Shown: in pieces, positions 1 through 8,165 of the stretch
Layout: every line of letters starts with the position of its first letter
Position numbering within the stretch: the stretch's first letter is position 1
Translations under genes and position numbers: made by a program
The notes under the pieces: model-generated
What the model saw: the letters and a program-made list of their open reading frames with translations, nothing else
What the model was told of the DNA's origin: nothing
Database searches by the model: none
From: Burkholderiales bacterium
GTDB taxonomy: Bacteria; Pseudomonadota; Gammaproteobacteria; Burkholderiales; Burkholderiaceae_D
Reading direction: 5' to 3'
Assembly (NCBI GenBank): GCA_016177875.1
Contig: JACOUL010000055.1
Span: 1 to 64,000 of the forward strand
Length of the DNA: 64,000 nt

Positions 1-73
1 TAGCCAAAGCCAGCGAGACGCCATGCTGTGCTTGGTTTATCTTGTCCTTGGCTGGATCGAATTCGATTTTCAT
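1..73 (-). CDS. brnT: BrnT family toxin, N-terminal part (runs off left edge)
   Basis: Reading leftward from the ATG at 73-71, the first 24 residues begin MKIEFDPAKDKINQ and continue with QHGVSLALA. This is the characteristic BrnT start (a short strand with FDPAK, then the HGVS segment). BrnT proteins are ribonuclease toxins of type II toxin-antitoxin modules and normally form an operon with the antitoxin BrnA, which would lie beyond position 1. Only about a quarter of the usual 90 or so residues is visible, so integrity cannot be judged. A 24-bp palindrome abuts the start codon. The gene points away from the integron integrase, the orientation expected of a first cassette gene. Confidence 0.8.
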   Translation of the reverse strand, partial: MKIEFDPAKDKINQAQHGVSLALA

Positions 74-74
74 T

Positions 75-98
75 TATTTATTGTAGCTACAATAAATA
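75..98. promoter_or_regulatory. Perfect 24-bp palindrome at the brnT start (putative BrnA operator)
   Basis: Positions 75-86 pair perfectly with 87-98 around a central AGCT, with the core TTATTGTAGC/GCTACAATAA. It ends 1 base before the brnT start codon and no Shine-Dalgarno is visible between them. BrnA-type antitoxins are known to autorepress brnTA, so an operator here is the natural reading. The symmetry is observed; the regulator is inferred. Confidence 0.6.
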
Positions 99-221
99 TG
101 CTTGTCAAATCCGGCGATACATCACATTTTTGACGTCGAACTTTAATTATCCAGAAACATAATGTCCGGCGAACTGGCCGGCCTGTCAAATAAATACAGC
201 ACAACCAGTTCCGATAAGCCG

Positions 222-267
222 TTGACTATTGGTTGATTTTTCCAATATACTGTATTTTTATCCAGTA
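222..267 (+). promoter_or_regulatory. intI promoter with overlapping LexA (SOS) box
   Basis: A sigma70-like promoter has -35 TTGACT at 222-227 and -10 TATACT at 246-251, spacer 18. At 248-267 lies TACTGTATTTTTATCCAGTA, which matches the gammaproteobacterial/betaproteobacterial LexA consensus (TACTGT-N8-ACAGTA) at 17 of 20 positions and overlaps the -10. Repression by LexA and induction on DNA damage is the documented mode of control of many integron integrases. The promoter ends about 20 bp before the intI ATG. Confidence 0.8.
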
Positions 268-288
268 TAAAATAACAACAATACCATC

Positions 289-1290
289 ATGTCAAATGTA
301 CCTGCATTCGCGCCGTCCGCCAAGCAGCCCAAGCTCCTGGACCAGCTTAGGCGTTGCATTCGGGAAAAGTATTACAGTCCTCGAACCGAAAAAGCCTATG
401 TTTATTGGGCTCGCTGGTTCATCCGTTTTCATAATCTTACGCACCCCGCAGAAATGGCGGCGGAAGAAGTAAAAGTTTTCCTTTCTTATTTGACCAACGA
501 ACGCCATGTTTCCGCTGCTACGTATAAGCAAGCGCTCTGCGCCTTGTTGTTTCTTTACAAGGAAGTGCTGGGCATCGAGTTGCCATGGATGGAGGATCTG
601 CATCGCCCAAACCGGCCGCCCCGGCGCCCGACGGTGCTGACGCAAGCGGAAATCGAAGCGGTATTTGCGGGCATGGAAGGCGTATATCAGTTGATGGCCC
701 GCTTGATGTACGGCACAGGCATGCGGCTGATGGAGTGCCTTACCTTGCGCGTGAAGGACGTCGATTTCGTGCGACGCGAAATCATTATTCGAGAAGGCAA
801 GGGCTTCAAGGATCGCGTCACCATGCTGCCGCTTGTTCTGGTCGAACCATTGCGTGAGCAGGTTTCGGCAGCGCGCAGGTATTTCGACGACGATCGGGCA
901 GCAAGCCGACCGGGGGTGATGCTGCCGGACGCGCTGGAACGCAAATATCCCCGTGCGGGGACGCAGTGGGGCTGGTTCTGGGTGTTTCCCTCCGACCACG
1001 AATCGACCGATCCACGTTCTGGTGTCGTGCGGCGGCATCATTTATACGATCAGACGTTCCAACGCGCGATCAAGCGCGGCGCTGAACGTGCACGTATTCA
1101 CAAGCGTGTGTCCTCGCACGTATTTCGCCATAGCTTTGCGACACACTTGCTTGAATCGGGCTACGACATTCGTACGGTGCAGGAATTACTGGGCCACTCG
1201 GATGTGTCGACGACGATGATCTATACCCACGTCTTGAATCGCGGCGGGCGAGGCGTAAAGAGTCCGATTGATTCTTTGAGCAGGCATTAA
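289..1290 (+). CDS. intI: Integron integrase (tyrosine recombinase, IntI family)
   Basis: This 333-residue tyrosine recombinase would excise and insert gene cassettes at attI/attC sites. It has the N-terminal SAM-like DNA-binding domain (about 15-100) and a catalytic domain with R146, K171, H277, R280, H303 and nucleophile Y312. The IntI-specific insertion that separates integron integrases from XerC/D is present at about 212-250 ([13 protein letters not shown] through [11 protein letters not shown]). Length equals that of class 1 IntI1 (337). The start at 289 has no clear Shine-Dalgarno but directly follows the SOS promoter. It is bordered by a brnT fragment on one side and ccdAB on the other. 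No convincing attI core or attC was found in the window. The family call is firm; whether the enzyme is active is not shown. Confidence 0.95.
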   Translation: MSNVPAFAPSAKQPKLLDQLRRCIREKYYSPRTEKAYVYWARWFIRFHNLTHPAEMAAEEVKVFLSYLTNERHVSAATYKQALCALLFLYKEVLGIELPWMEDLHRPNRPPRRPTVLTQAEIEAVFAGMEGVYQLMARLMYGTGMRLMECLTLRVKDVDFVRREIIIREGKGFKDRVTMLPLVLVEPLREQVSAARRYFDDDRAASRPGVMLPDALERKYPRAGTQWGWFWVFPSDHESTDPRSGVVRRHHLYDQTFQRAIKRGAERARIHKRVSSHVFRHSFATHLLESGYDIRTVQELLGHSDVSTTMIYTHVLNRGGRGVKSPIDSLSRH

Positions 1291-1322
1291 ACCTTCGCCT
1301 TCCCGAATTTTGTGGCATGATA

Positions 1323-1343
1323 ATGCGCATACTCTATGCGCAT
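1323..1343. promoter_or_regulatory. Tandem ATGCGCAT palindromes before ccdAB (putative operator)
   Basis: Two identical 8-bp palindromes ATGCGCAT lie at 1323-1330 and 1336-1343, starts 13 bp apart. They overlap a -10-like GATAAT at 1319-1324. The CcdA N-terminal ribbon-helix-helix domain binds such short palindromes in front of its own operon, so this is the likely autoregulatory site. It also argues that translation starts at 1363, not at the in-frame ATG at 1336 inside the repeat. Confidence 0.55.
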
Positions 1344-1362
1344 CAGAATCAAAGGAGCCAGC

Positions 1363-1605
1363 ATGCGACGCGCCGCCCTGAAAATGACCAAGAAGGCCAC
1401 CAATATCAGTCTTCCGGTTGATGTCTATACGGACGCAAAGGCCTTGGGCATTAACATTTCGCAAGTTTGTGAGGAATCGCTGCGCGAAGTCGTCGCTACA
1501 GCGAAACAGCAGCGCTGGACGGTGGAAAACGCCGAATTCATCGCTGAATACAATAAGCGGATAGAAATGGAAGGGACACTATTGCAGGAATGGCGCTCTT
1601 TCTGA
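1363..1605 (+). CDS. ccdA: CcdA family antitoxin
   Basis: This 80-residue antitoxin neutralises CcdB, a gyrase poison, and represses the operon. The N-terminal ribbon-helix-helix stretch (NISLPVDVYTDAKALGINIS) is followed by the toxin-binding C-terminus with the CcdA-typical RW..EN....YN..IE..G....EWRSF pattern. Length fits plasmid F CcdA (72). The ATG at 1363 is chosen because AAAGGAG stands 7 nt upstream; an ATG at 1336 would sit in the operator. ccdB follows after one base, so the two are surely co-transcribed. Chromosomal location beside an integrase is typical of stabilising modules. Confidence 0.9.
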   Translation: MRRAALKMTKKATNISLPVDVYTDAKALGINISQVCEESLREVVATAKQQRWTVENAEFIAEYNKRIEMEGTLLQEWRSF

Positions 1606-1606
1606 C

Positions 1607-1924
1607 ATGGCGCGCTTCGATATTTACGAAAACCCCGGAGCGAATAAAGCCATTGCGCCATTTCTTGTGGATGTACAAAACGATTTTGTCCAATCGCTAG
1701 CGACACGAATTGTTATTCCTCTTGTAGCGATCAAAGCCATCGGCAAAAAGCCGCCGGATGATGTGTTTCCCTTAATTCGGGTAAAAGGCAAAAAATATTA
1801 TTTATTTACGCCTGAACTCGCAGCAGCTCCCGCGACTCGCCTGAAAACCCTTGTCGGATCTGCAGAGGTTGAAGATCGGGCGAAGATTCAAAATGCCCTC
1901 GACAGGATTTTCGGCGGCTACTGA
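1607..1924 (+). CDS. ccdB: CcdB family toxin
   Basis: This 105-residue toxin belongs to the CcdB family, which traps DNA gyrase as a cleavage complex through GyrA. It opens with the family hallmark MARFDIYENP, then FLVDVQNDFVQSLATRIVIPLV, and ends with DRIFGGY, where F CcdB ends in the functionally important WGI; here the last three residues are GGY rather than WGI. Length is close to F CcdB (101). It starts 2 nt after the ccdA stop codon and is convergent with minE 7 bp away. The changed C-terminus could mean a different or reduced gyrase interaction, which is inference. Confidence 0.9.
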   Translation: MARFDIYENPGANKAIAPFLVDVQNDFVQSLATRIVIPLVAIKAIGKKPPDDVFPLIRVKGKKYYLFTPELAAAPATRLKTLVGSAEVEDRAKIQNALDRIFGGY

Positions 1925-1931
1925 TCGCGGT

Positions 1932-2195
1932 TTATTTTTCCGTCACCACATCCGGCAGAACGACATTGACATCCAAGACTTCCAGGTTGCCCTGGCGGTC
2001 GAGCGAGATCTTGATGTCGTCGGCATTGACTTTGGTGTACTTGGAAATCACCGCAATCAATTCCTGCCTGAGCGCGGGCAAAAAATCCGGGCCGGAGCGG
2101 TCGTTGCGCTCGTGCGCGATGATGATCTGCAGGCGTTCTTTGGCGGTGCTGGCCGTCTTGGTTTTACTCGGAAAAAGAAATGAAAGCAGCGCCAT
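1932..2195 (-). CDS. minE: Cell division topological specificity factor MinE
   Basis: MinE (87 residues) stimulates the MinD ATPase and drives pole-to-pole oscillation that places the Z-ring at mid-cell. It begins [16 protein letters not shown] with the amphipathic membrane-targeting segment and anti-MinCD helix ([11 protein letters not shown]), then the dimerisation domain with [15 protein letters not shown] and [20 protein letters not shown]. The ATG at 2195-2193 lies one base after the minD stop, so the pair is translationally coupled. An upstream in-frame extension would run into minD and is rejected. Last gene of the leftward minCDE operon, convergent with ccdB. Confidence 0.95.
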   Translation of the reverse strand: MALLSFLFPSKTKTASTAKERLQIIIAHERNDRSGPDFLPALRQELIAVISKYTKVNADDIKISLDRQGNLEVLDVNVVLPDVVTEK

Positions 2196-2196
2196 T

Positions 2197-3012
2197 TCAC
2201 TTGCCTCCGAAAATGCGCTGCAGCAGGCCCGGCTTTTCATACGCGGCGAAACGCAGCGGCACTTGCTGGCCGAGGAAACGCGCGACCACATCTTGATAGG
2301 CTTCGGCGACATCGCTGCCGGCCATGTGGATCGCGGGATTGCCTTGGTTGGACGCATGCAGCACGGCTTCCGACTCAGGAATGATGCCGATCAGCGGAAT
2401 GCGCAGGATTTCTTGCACGTCGGCGTAAGACAACATCTCGCCGGCTTCGACGCGCTTGGGCACGTAGCGCGTGATCAACAAGTGTTCCTTGACCGGCTCC
2501 TGCCCTTTTTGCGCGCGGCGCGACTTGGCTTGGATGATGCCGAGAATGCGGTCGGAATCGCGCACCGACGAGACTTCCGGGTTGGTGACGACGACGGCTT
2601 CGTCGGCGAAGGTCAGCGCCATCACGGCGCCGCGCTCGATGCCGGCGGGCGAATCGCACACGATGTATTCAAAACCCATGGTGATCAAATCGTTCAATAC
2701 GCGCTCGACGCCTTCTTCGGTCAGCGCATCTTTGTCCCGCGTCTGCGATGCCGGCAGCACGAACAGGTTCTCGCAATGCTTGTCCTTGATCAGCGCTTGA
2801 TTAAGGCTGGCTTCCTGGTTGATGACATTGATCAGGTCGTATACGACGCGGCGCTCGCAACCCATGATCAAGTCAAGATTACGCAAGCCGACGTCGAAGT
2901 CCAGCACCGCCGTCTTGTGACCGCGCATAGCCAAGCCGGTAGAAAAGCTGGCGCTCGACGTCGTTTTGCCGACGCCTCCTTTGCCCGAGGTCACCACGAT
3001 GATCTTTGCCAC
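2197..3012 (-). CDS. minD: Septum site-determining ATPase MinD
   Basis: This 271-residue ParA/MinD-type ATPase recruits MinC and MinE to the membrane. The deviant Walker [10 protein letters not shown] (residues 10-18), switch I, DSPAGIE switch II (about 119-125) and the C-terminal amphipathic membrane-targeting helix ([12 protein letters not shown]) are all visible. Length matches E. coli MinD (270). It is the middle gene of minC-minD-minE, 58 bp after minC and one base before minE. Confidence 0.98.
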   Translation of the reverse strand: MAKIIVVTSGKGGVGKTTSSASFSTGLAMRGHKTAVLDFDVGLRNLDLIMGCERRVVYDLINVINQEASLNQALIKDKHCENLFVLPASQTRDKDALTEEGVERVLNDLITMGFEYIVCDSPAGIERGAVMALTFADEAVVVTNPEVSSVRDSDRILGIIQAKSRRAQKGQEPVKEHLLITRYVPKRVEAGEMLSYADVQEILRIPLIGIIPESEAVLHASNQGNPAIHMAGSDVAEAYQDVVARFLGQQVPLRFAAYEKPGLLQRIFGGK

Positions 3013-3070
3013 AACTTACTCCTTTAGTTCTTGGTTAGTACTGTGATGTAAAAGCTTGTGCCTGCCGCCC

Positions 3071-3835
3071 TCAATGCGTATCGACCGGCAAGACTTCGAT
3101 GCGGTCGCCCACCAAACGCACTTGCACGGGGTGATGAAATACGGCGGGGGTAAATCCATTTTCGAAAGTGCTGTAAATGCCGGCGATGGACACCAGCTCG
3201 GCTTCCATATTCATGGCGAAGATGCGTGCTTCGGTATTGCCTTTAGCGCCGGCCAGCGCGCGTCCGCGCAAGGGTGCATACACGTGAATGCTGCCGTCGG
3301 CGATTAATTCTGCGCCGCTATTGACGATGGCGGTCACCACCAGGTCGGCGTCGCGTGCATAAATGCGTTGCCCTGCGCGCACGGGCGTGTCGACGATCAT
3401 GGTGCGTGCGGCGCTTGCTATGACAGGGGCGGGTACTGAAACGGGAGCGGGTTCAGGAGGGGCTACCGGCGCCGGAGCGGCAATCGGTTCCTCAACCGGT
3501 TCGCGCACCGGTTTCACCATGACATCCAGGCTTAAACCGGCAGCCAAAATATCCGGCGCGATTTCCGGCGCCGCATTTCTGACCGCGACGGGATTCAAAC
3601 GATACGATTTCAACATCGCGATCAATGCCGGCCAGTCGATCGCTTTGCCCGCCATGTCGGCGCCGCCGATATCGATGACGGCAAATTCATCGTCGAAATA
3701 ATCCGGCGCGCCGCCGGTCAACTCCAGCATCGCCTGATTCAACATCTGAAGATCTGCTTCGTGGAGAATGACGGACACTGCAACGACGGTAGAGATTTTG
3801 ATTTCGATCGGCTTGCGCGATTGGATTTTTGACAT
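3071..3835 (-). CDS. minC: Septum site-determining protein MinC
   Basis: MinC (254 residues) is the FtsZ polymerisation inhibitor of the Min system. The N-terminal domain (about 1-105) is followed by a Pro/Ala-rich linker with repeated APAPV-like units (about 115-140) and the C-terminal right-handed beta-helix (about 148-250) with [15 protein letters not shown] and [16 protein letters not shown], which binds MinD. It is slightly longer than E. coli MinC (231) because of the linker. First gene of the leftward minCDE operon. The 200-bp region upstream (3836-4037) should carry the promoter but I see no strong match. Confidence 0.95.
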   Translation of the reverse strand: MSKIQSRKPIEIKISTVVAVSVILHEADLQMLNQAMLELTGGAPDYFDDEFAVIDIGGADMAGKAIDWPALIAMLKSYRLNPVAVRNAAPEIAPDILAAGLSLDVMVKPVREPVEEPIAAPAPVAPPEPAPVSVPAPVIASAARTMIVDTPVRAGQRIYARDADLVVTAIVNSGAELIADGSIHVYAPLRGRALAGAKGNTEARIFAMNMEAELVSIAGIYSTFENGFTPAVFHHPVQVRLVGDRIEVLPVDTH

Positions 3836-4037
3836 GACGACGCGTGAGTAATACGTACCGCTTTATGGCGGCACGCAAGTATAGATAAAAGTTGCCTGAC
3901 TGAGTAGCAAAAACTGTTGCGGAATAAAGATTTTTTTTCGCATTGATTAGAGAAGAGCGGAACATCTTGGTTCCATGCAAGAAAAATTGATTCGCGCTTT
4001 ACAATGGCGCATCGATCATCATTAAAGGAATGGCATC

Positions 4038-4526
4038 GTGATAGAAATCGTCAAGGCCAATCTGGATTCCCCATCACACGGCGAAGCCGTCATCGGCCTG
4101 CTTAATTTTTACGCAATGGATCAGATGGGCGGCGGCGAGGAATTACCGGCGCACGTCAAGCAAAATCTGGTTGCCGAACTGCGCAAGCGCCCTGCCGCGC
4201 ATGTCGTTCTGGCATTTGCCGATGGCGCGCCGGCGGGATTGGCGATTTGCATGGAAGGATTTTCCACCTTCGCCTGCCAACCCTTATTGAATATTCATGA
4301 CTTCGCGGTCGCGCCGCAATATCGCCGGCGCGGCATAGCCAAAATGATGTTGGAAAAAGTAGAGGAGATCGCGCGCAGTCTCGGCTGCTGCAAACTCACT
4401 CTGGAAGTCTTAGAGGGCAACCGCACGGCGCAATCGCTGTACCGCGCGTGCGGCTTCGCCGGTTATGCGCTCGATCCGGCGATGGGGCATGCGCTTTTTT
4501 GGCAAAAGAAACTGGATGATCGATAA
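4038..4526 (+). CDS. GNAT family N-acetyltransferase
   Basis: A 162-residue acetyl-CoA-dependent acetyltransferase of unknown substrate. The GNAT core is clear: beta4 with the motif LLNIHDFAVAPQYRRRGIAKMML (R/Q-x-x-G-x-G/A acetyl-CoA loop, about 97-120), then LTLEVLEGNRTAQSLYRACGF (motif B). The start is a GTG at 4038 with AAAGGA 8 nt upstream. It stands alone between divergent minC and a convergent large fusion gene. Related proteins are often annotated as amino-acid or small-molecule acetyltransferases; the substrate cannot be read from the sequence. Confidence 0.85.
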   Translation: MIEIVKANLDSPSHGEAVIGLLNFYAMDQMGGGEELPAHVKQNLVAELRKRPAAHVVLAFADGAPAGLAICMEGFSTFACQPLLNIHDFAVAPQYRRRGIAKMMLEKVEEIARSLGCCKLTLEVLEGNRTAQSLYRACGFAGYALDPAMGHALFWQKKLDDR

Positions 4527-4532
4527 ACCGCG

Positions 4533-7500
4533 TTATTTTGCTTTTCCCATGCGCCGCTCAAGAAAATCGAACAACATCTTGCGTGATTCCGTGGTGGCAG
4601 TCTGATTGTAACTAAAACCAACCATATCACCACGAAAACTCATGACGCGCCTGCCGTTGATCTCCGGAATATCCCAACCATGGCTCGCCTTCGGAAAGAT
4701 GTGCCACTCAACTGGCGCGCCGCGTGTATTTAACTGAAGCAATCCGAGCATGCAATCGTAAGCCGGGGTATAAGTGTCTTCCTCACCCATGAGAACTTTC
4801 AGCGGAATGTCCGTATCTTGCCGCAGAAAGTCGATGTCATATTTCGCATAGCGCGCCGACATGTAGCAAAGCGGATAAAGCGCCGACGCAGCCGCAAAGC
4901 GGTGTTGCACGGAAAACATGTCGGCAAATTCTTTCGATGACAATAACAGCGCGACGATGCCGCCCTGTGAGAAACCCGTCACGGCAATGCGCTTAGGATC
5001 AACCATTGGCAACGTTCTCAAGTGTTCAAGTGCGTCGTAAGCGTCTTTCACGCGCCGCGCGATCGAAACCTTGAGCGGCGATGTGCAATTGCTCGGATGA
5101 CCGCGCATGCTGTCGACCACCATCACCACGTAGGATTTCTTCAAAGCCACGTCGATCCAGTTGCGCATGCCCGGCCCCTGTCGGCCGGAACAGTCGTGCA
5201 ACAAAACGAGCGCGGGGAATGGTCCGCTGCCGGCAGGTTTGAAGATGGCATTACTGAGGGTGGCCAAGTCCCACAATTCCTTGGTTGACGTGTCAAAGCG
5301 CAAATCATCTTTGGCTGCCATGACTTCTTGCGCCTCCTTGCGTGCGTCGGCTTCGAATACTCCAGGTTTAGTTTGCCGGTCAAACACCGCCGCGCCTTTT
5401 AGTTCGCGATCCCGGATCGAGCCGCCATCGCCATAGAACACCCAGCGCCCCAATTCCTTGATTAAGCGCGCCGACTGTGGAAAAGCGCCGATATCGGTCA
5501 AGACCTCCCCTTTAATCCAGGCGAAATCGCCTTCTTGCCTGAAATCCTTGATCAGCCATTCATACCGGCGAGATAACTCATTGATACGCCGCATTGCCGC
5601 CAGATCCTTTTGGTTTGTCACCAGAAAGGCCGCGTGATAATTTTCCAATACGGCTTTCATGTCGCCGCGCGCCCATGCTTCCGAAATCCGTTCGAACGTT
5701 TGCTTGATATCTGCCGGCACGCTCACGTTATTCAAGGCATAGACATGCAGCTTGCGCGGACCGCGCGCCTCCATGAAGCCGGCCGGGGCACGGCTGCCTT
5801 GCGCAAGAAGTTCCTTCCAGGGCGAGGCTTGCGGATGAATGGTCATCCAGCCCAGGCCATGTTTTTGCCGCAGCGGCGGCATCAGTTCCGTCATCAGGGA
5901 TTTTTGCTGGTAACCATCCTTGGTCAACACCAGCCATGCATCGGGATTGACCGGCAGCGAAACGTCCGTGGTCTTGGTGATCACGATGGGGTCGTAAGCG
6001 ATATCCGCGAGTGGCTTACCGTCCCGGCGTACTTCCACCCGCCATTCATTGCTGAAGGAGCGCTTGATATCGACATCTGCCAGCATCTTGGGAAAACCGA
6101 CCTGCTTGCCGGCCTCGACTACCAGCCAATCTGTTTCAGGCATGGCGAGAATATGCCAGATATCGGCACCATCCTTGTTCACCAATATGCTCAATTGTGC
6201 CAGGCGATATGGCGTTTGCGGCGGTTCCACGTCCTTCCAATGGACGACCAACACGCGCACCCAAGGGGTCTGCGGCATGGAAAAGCCGGCCGGAATCATG
6301 CGCTTGTACGCGTCGAGATCGGAAGGAGAAAAATCGGCATAGACGGAATTTAATTCCTTATAAAGACCCGTTTCATTCATTTGCTGATTGCCGCGCAGCT
6401 TCCAAGCACCCTCTTCCTTGATGAGGGTGGCGCCGACGTGCAAAGGCAAAAGCTGCAGAGGCGGCCCCAGAACGCCATGCGGCGTCTTAGCATAAGCTGT
6501 CAGTTGCAGTTCATCTCCATTGGCCTTGAGCGCAACAGGCGTAATTTCCAACTTGCCGAGGTACCGCTGATGCTTTTGCAGATGGTCGAGGAAGGTGCCT
6601 TTGTCCATGCCTTGATGCAGGAAATCGCTCGCGAGATAACGGCCGACCTCGGCGCTGTTCGCGCTGCCGTAAGCCTTGCCAAGCTCGGCCAGAAAAGCGG
6701 CAACATCGGCCGGCACGGTTATGGCGGCAGGCGGGCCGCCGCGCGCGGGCGCACTGGTCTCCGCAAACTTGATCTGTGTGATTCCCAAATAACAGGCAAA
6801 CAGCAAGGCCACTGCGACGCCGATACGTCCCCGCGTGAAAAAGCCTTTGTATTCATGGCGACGGCCGTTCAAGAAAGTGCTGACGAAGGTATATCGCACC
6901 AGAACGTGATAGCTGACCAAACACACCAGCGTCGTCGCGAGAATATTGATGGCCATCTTAGCGAACGCACCGAGAGGAGCGTTATACAGCAGTACGCCGA
7001 AACCGATGGTGCACAACATGTGGATCAAATACACCCAGTAGGCGCTGTCGGCGATATACGCGAGCACGCGATTGCGTTGCGGGAGGTAGCGCATGAACAA
7101 ACCGAGCAAGGCGAAACTCCACAGCAAGCTGGTCAAGTTGTAGGCAATGGCGATCGCCGTGCTGAATAATTGGGTTTGTTCCGGATAGGCGTCGACCGAA
7201 TAGAACAAGACACGGGCTATCACGTAACTGACCAGCCCCGCCGCGGCGTAACGCCAGCACGCGCGTACATAGCGATCGAGTAATTCGTCCCGGTAGCGGT
7301 AGATCACCCAGCCGATCGCGAAAAACAAACCGTAGTGAAAAAACTCGAATGACGTCGGAATGAAGGAGCCGGTGGTGCGCACCACGCCCCTGGCGAAGAA
7401 ACTGCCGATGAAGGCCAGCGGCGCGGTCAGAATGATGACGCCCCACCAGGACGATACGATCCGTTGCAATATTGCGCCGGCGCCGGTACGCCAAGCGGCA

Positions 7501-8015
7501 GGCACCCATCGGCCGAGCCAGCCGAACGCCGCCGCCGTCAGGCAAAACCAAATCAAGTAATAGATGAACCATAGATGCAGCGTGCTGATCGGCGAGCGCT
7601 CCATACCCTCCGTGCTTTCGGCTGCCACGCCCATGCCGGGCGGCAGCCCGGTACCGGCGTCCATCATCAAGCTCATGTACCGCATGATCAAAAGGCCGGT
7701 CAGCATGAACAGCGGCGGCCAAAATACGATGAAGGGCAAGCCCAGCCGCATCAAGCGGTGCTTCGCCATGCCGAACCATCCGCGCTGCGCCGCCAGCAAG
7801 GCGGCAAAAAAACCGGCGACGACAAAAAACACCGGCATGCGGAAGGCATGGATGAAGTAAAAGATGAAATTGGCCACCGGCGTCGTCTCCGGATCGCGCC
7901 ACGGCAAGGGAAAATATCCTTGGATGTGATTGACTGCGACATGCAGAATAACGCCCAGCCACATCATGATGGCTCTGAGATTGTCTAAGGCGTGGAGGCG
8001 CTGGGGATGGTTCAT
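4533..8015 (-). CDS. Four-part fusion: acyltransferase-3 membrane domain, SnoaL-like, decarboxylase-like, SnoaL-like, dienelactone hydrolase
   Basis: A 1160-residue protein. Residues about 1-370 form an acyltransferase-3 (OafA/OpgC-type) multi-span membrane domain with the conserved His in GVILHVAVNH. An extra membrane segment lies at about 395-412. Then come an NTF2/SnoaL-like domain (about 438-540), a region resembling acetoacetate decarboxylase (about 568-765, with GKQVGFPKMLADV like the family's GRE..GFPK..A), a second SnoaL-like domain (about 770-862, ending GRWVFYGDGG) and a dienelactone-hydrolase domain (about 895-1160) with nucleophile elbow GFSQGG (Ser about 1016) and ASHGWD (His about 1112). 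The ATG at 8015 is preferred to an upstream in-frame ATG because the protein then begins MNHPQRLHALDNLR. An O-acyl transfer or removal role in the envelope is inference. Confidence 0.8.
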   Translation of the reverse strand: MNHPQRLHALDNLRAIMMWLGVILHVAVNHIQGYFPLPWRDPETTPVANFIFYFIHAFRMPVFFVVAGFFAALLAAQRGWFGMAKHRLMRLGLPFIVFWPPLFMLTGLLIMRYMSLMMDAGTGLPPGMGVAAESTEGMERSPISTLHLWFIYYLIWFCLTAAAFGWLGRWVPAAWRTGAGAILQRIVSSWWGVIILTAPLAFIGSFFARGVVRTTGSFIPTSFEFFHYGLFFAIGWVIYRYRDELLDRYVRACWRYAAAGLVSYVIARVLFYSVDAYPEQTQLFSTAIAIAYNLTSLLWSFALLGLFMRYLPQRNRVLAYIADSAYWVYLIHMLCTIGFGVLLYNAPLGAFAKMAINILATTLVCLVSYHVLVRYTFVSTFLNGRRHEYKGFFTRGRIGVAVALLFACYLGITQIKFAETSAPARGGPPAAITVPADVAAFLAELGKAYGSANSAEVGRYLASDFLHQGMDKGTFLDHLQKHQRYLGKLEITPVALKANGDELQLTAYAKTPHGVLGPPLQLLPLHVGATLIKEEGAWKLRGNQQMNETGLYKELNSVYADFSPSDLDAYKRMIPAGFSMPQTPWVRVLVVHWKDVEPPQTPYRLAQLSILVNKDGADIWHILAMPETDWLVVEAGKQVGFPKMLADVDIKRSFSNEWRVEVRRDGKPLADIAYDPIVITKTTDVSLPVNPDAWLVLTKDGYQQKSLMTELMPPLRQKHGLGWMTIHPQASPWKELLAQGSRAPAGFMEARGPRKLHVYALNNVSVPADIKQTFERISEAWARGDMKAVLENYHAAFLVTNQKDLAAMRRINELSRRYEWLIKDFRQEGDFAWIKGEVLTDIGAFPQSARLIKELGRWVFYGDGGSIRDRELKGAAVFDRQTKPGVFEADARKEAQEVMAAKDDLRFDTSTKELWDLATLSNAIFKPAGSGPFPALVLLHDCSGRQGPGMRNWIDVALKKSYVVMVVDSMRGHPSNCTSPLKVSIARRVKDAYDALEHLRTLPMVDPKRIAVTGFSQGGIVALLLSSKEFADMFSVQHRFAAASALYPLCYMSARYAKYDIDFLRQDTDIPLKVLMGEEDTYTPAYDCMLGLLQLNTRGAPVEWHIFPKASHGWDIPEINGRRVMSFRGDMVGFSYNQTATTESRKMLFDFLERRMGKAK

Positions 8016-8076
8016 GGTTTCACCCGTTCTTGTTGGTGTGAGTGAACGATAAGGCGGCTCCGGGCGTGCAACAAGC

Positions 8077-8109
8077 GCATTTTTTGCGCACCTGACGTGC
8101 AAAAAATGC
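8077..8109. promoter_or_regulatory. Paired 11-bp boxes upstream of the fusion gene and lysR
   Basis: GCATTTTTTGC at 8077-8087 and its exact reverse complement GCAAAAAATGC at 8099-8109 lie 22 bp apart start to start, in the 150-bp divergent region between the fusion gene (ATG 8015) and the LysR gene (ATG 8166). The same 11-mer occurs upstream of the SnoaL/hydrolase unit at 10891-10901. Two-turn spacing is what LytTR dimers favour; LysR proteins also bind such regions. The box is observed; the protein that binds is inferred. Confidence 0.6.
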
Positions 8110-8165
8110 AGTCGTGGATTCGCATCGCGTTAGAATTGTCGCCAACATAACACTTCTTTTCATGC

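Noticed and set aside
74..288. attI site or attC site next to intI
   Set aside because: No GTTRRRY core was found on the expected strand, and no paired R/L boxes. The site may be degenerate or lie outside, so it is not reported as a feature.
1966..3027. Long open frame on the + strand across minE/minD
   Set aside because: Antisense shadow of minD/minE, which are certain by family motifs.
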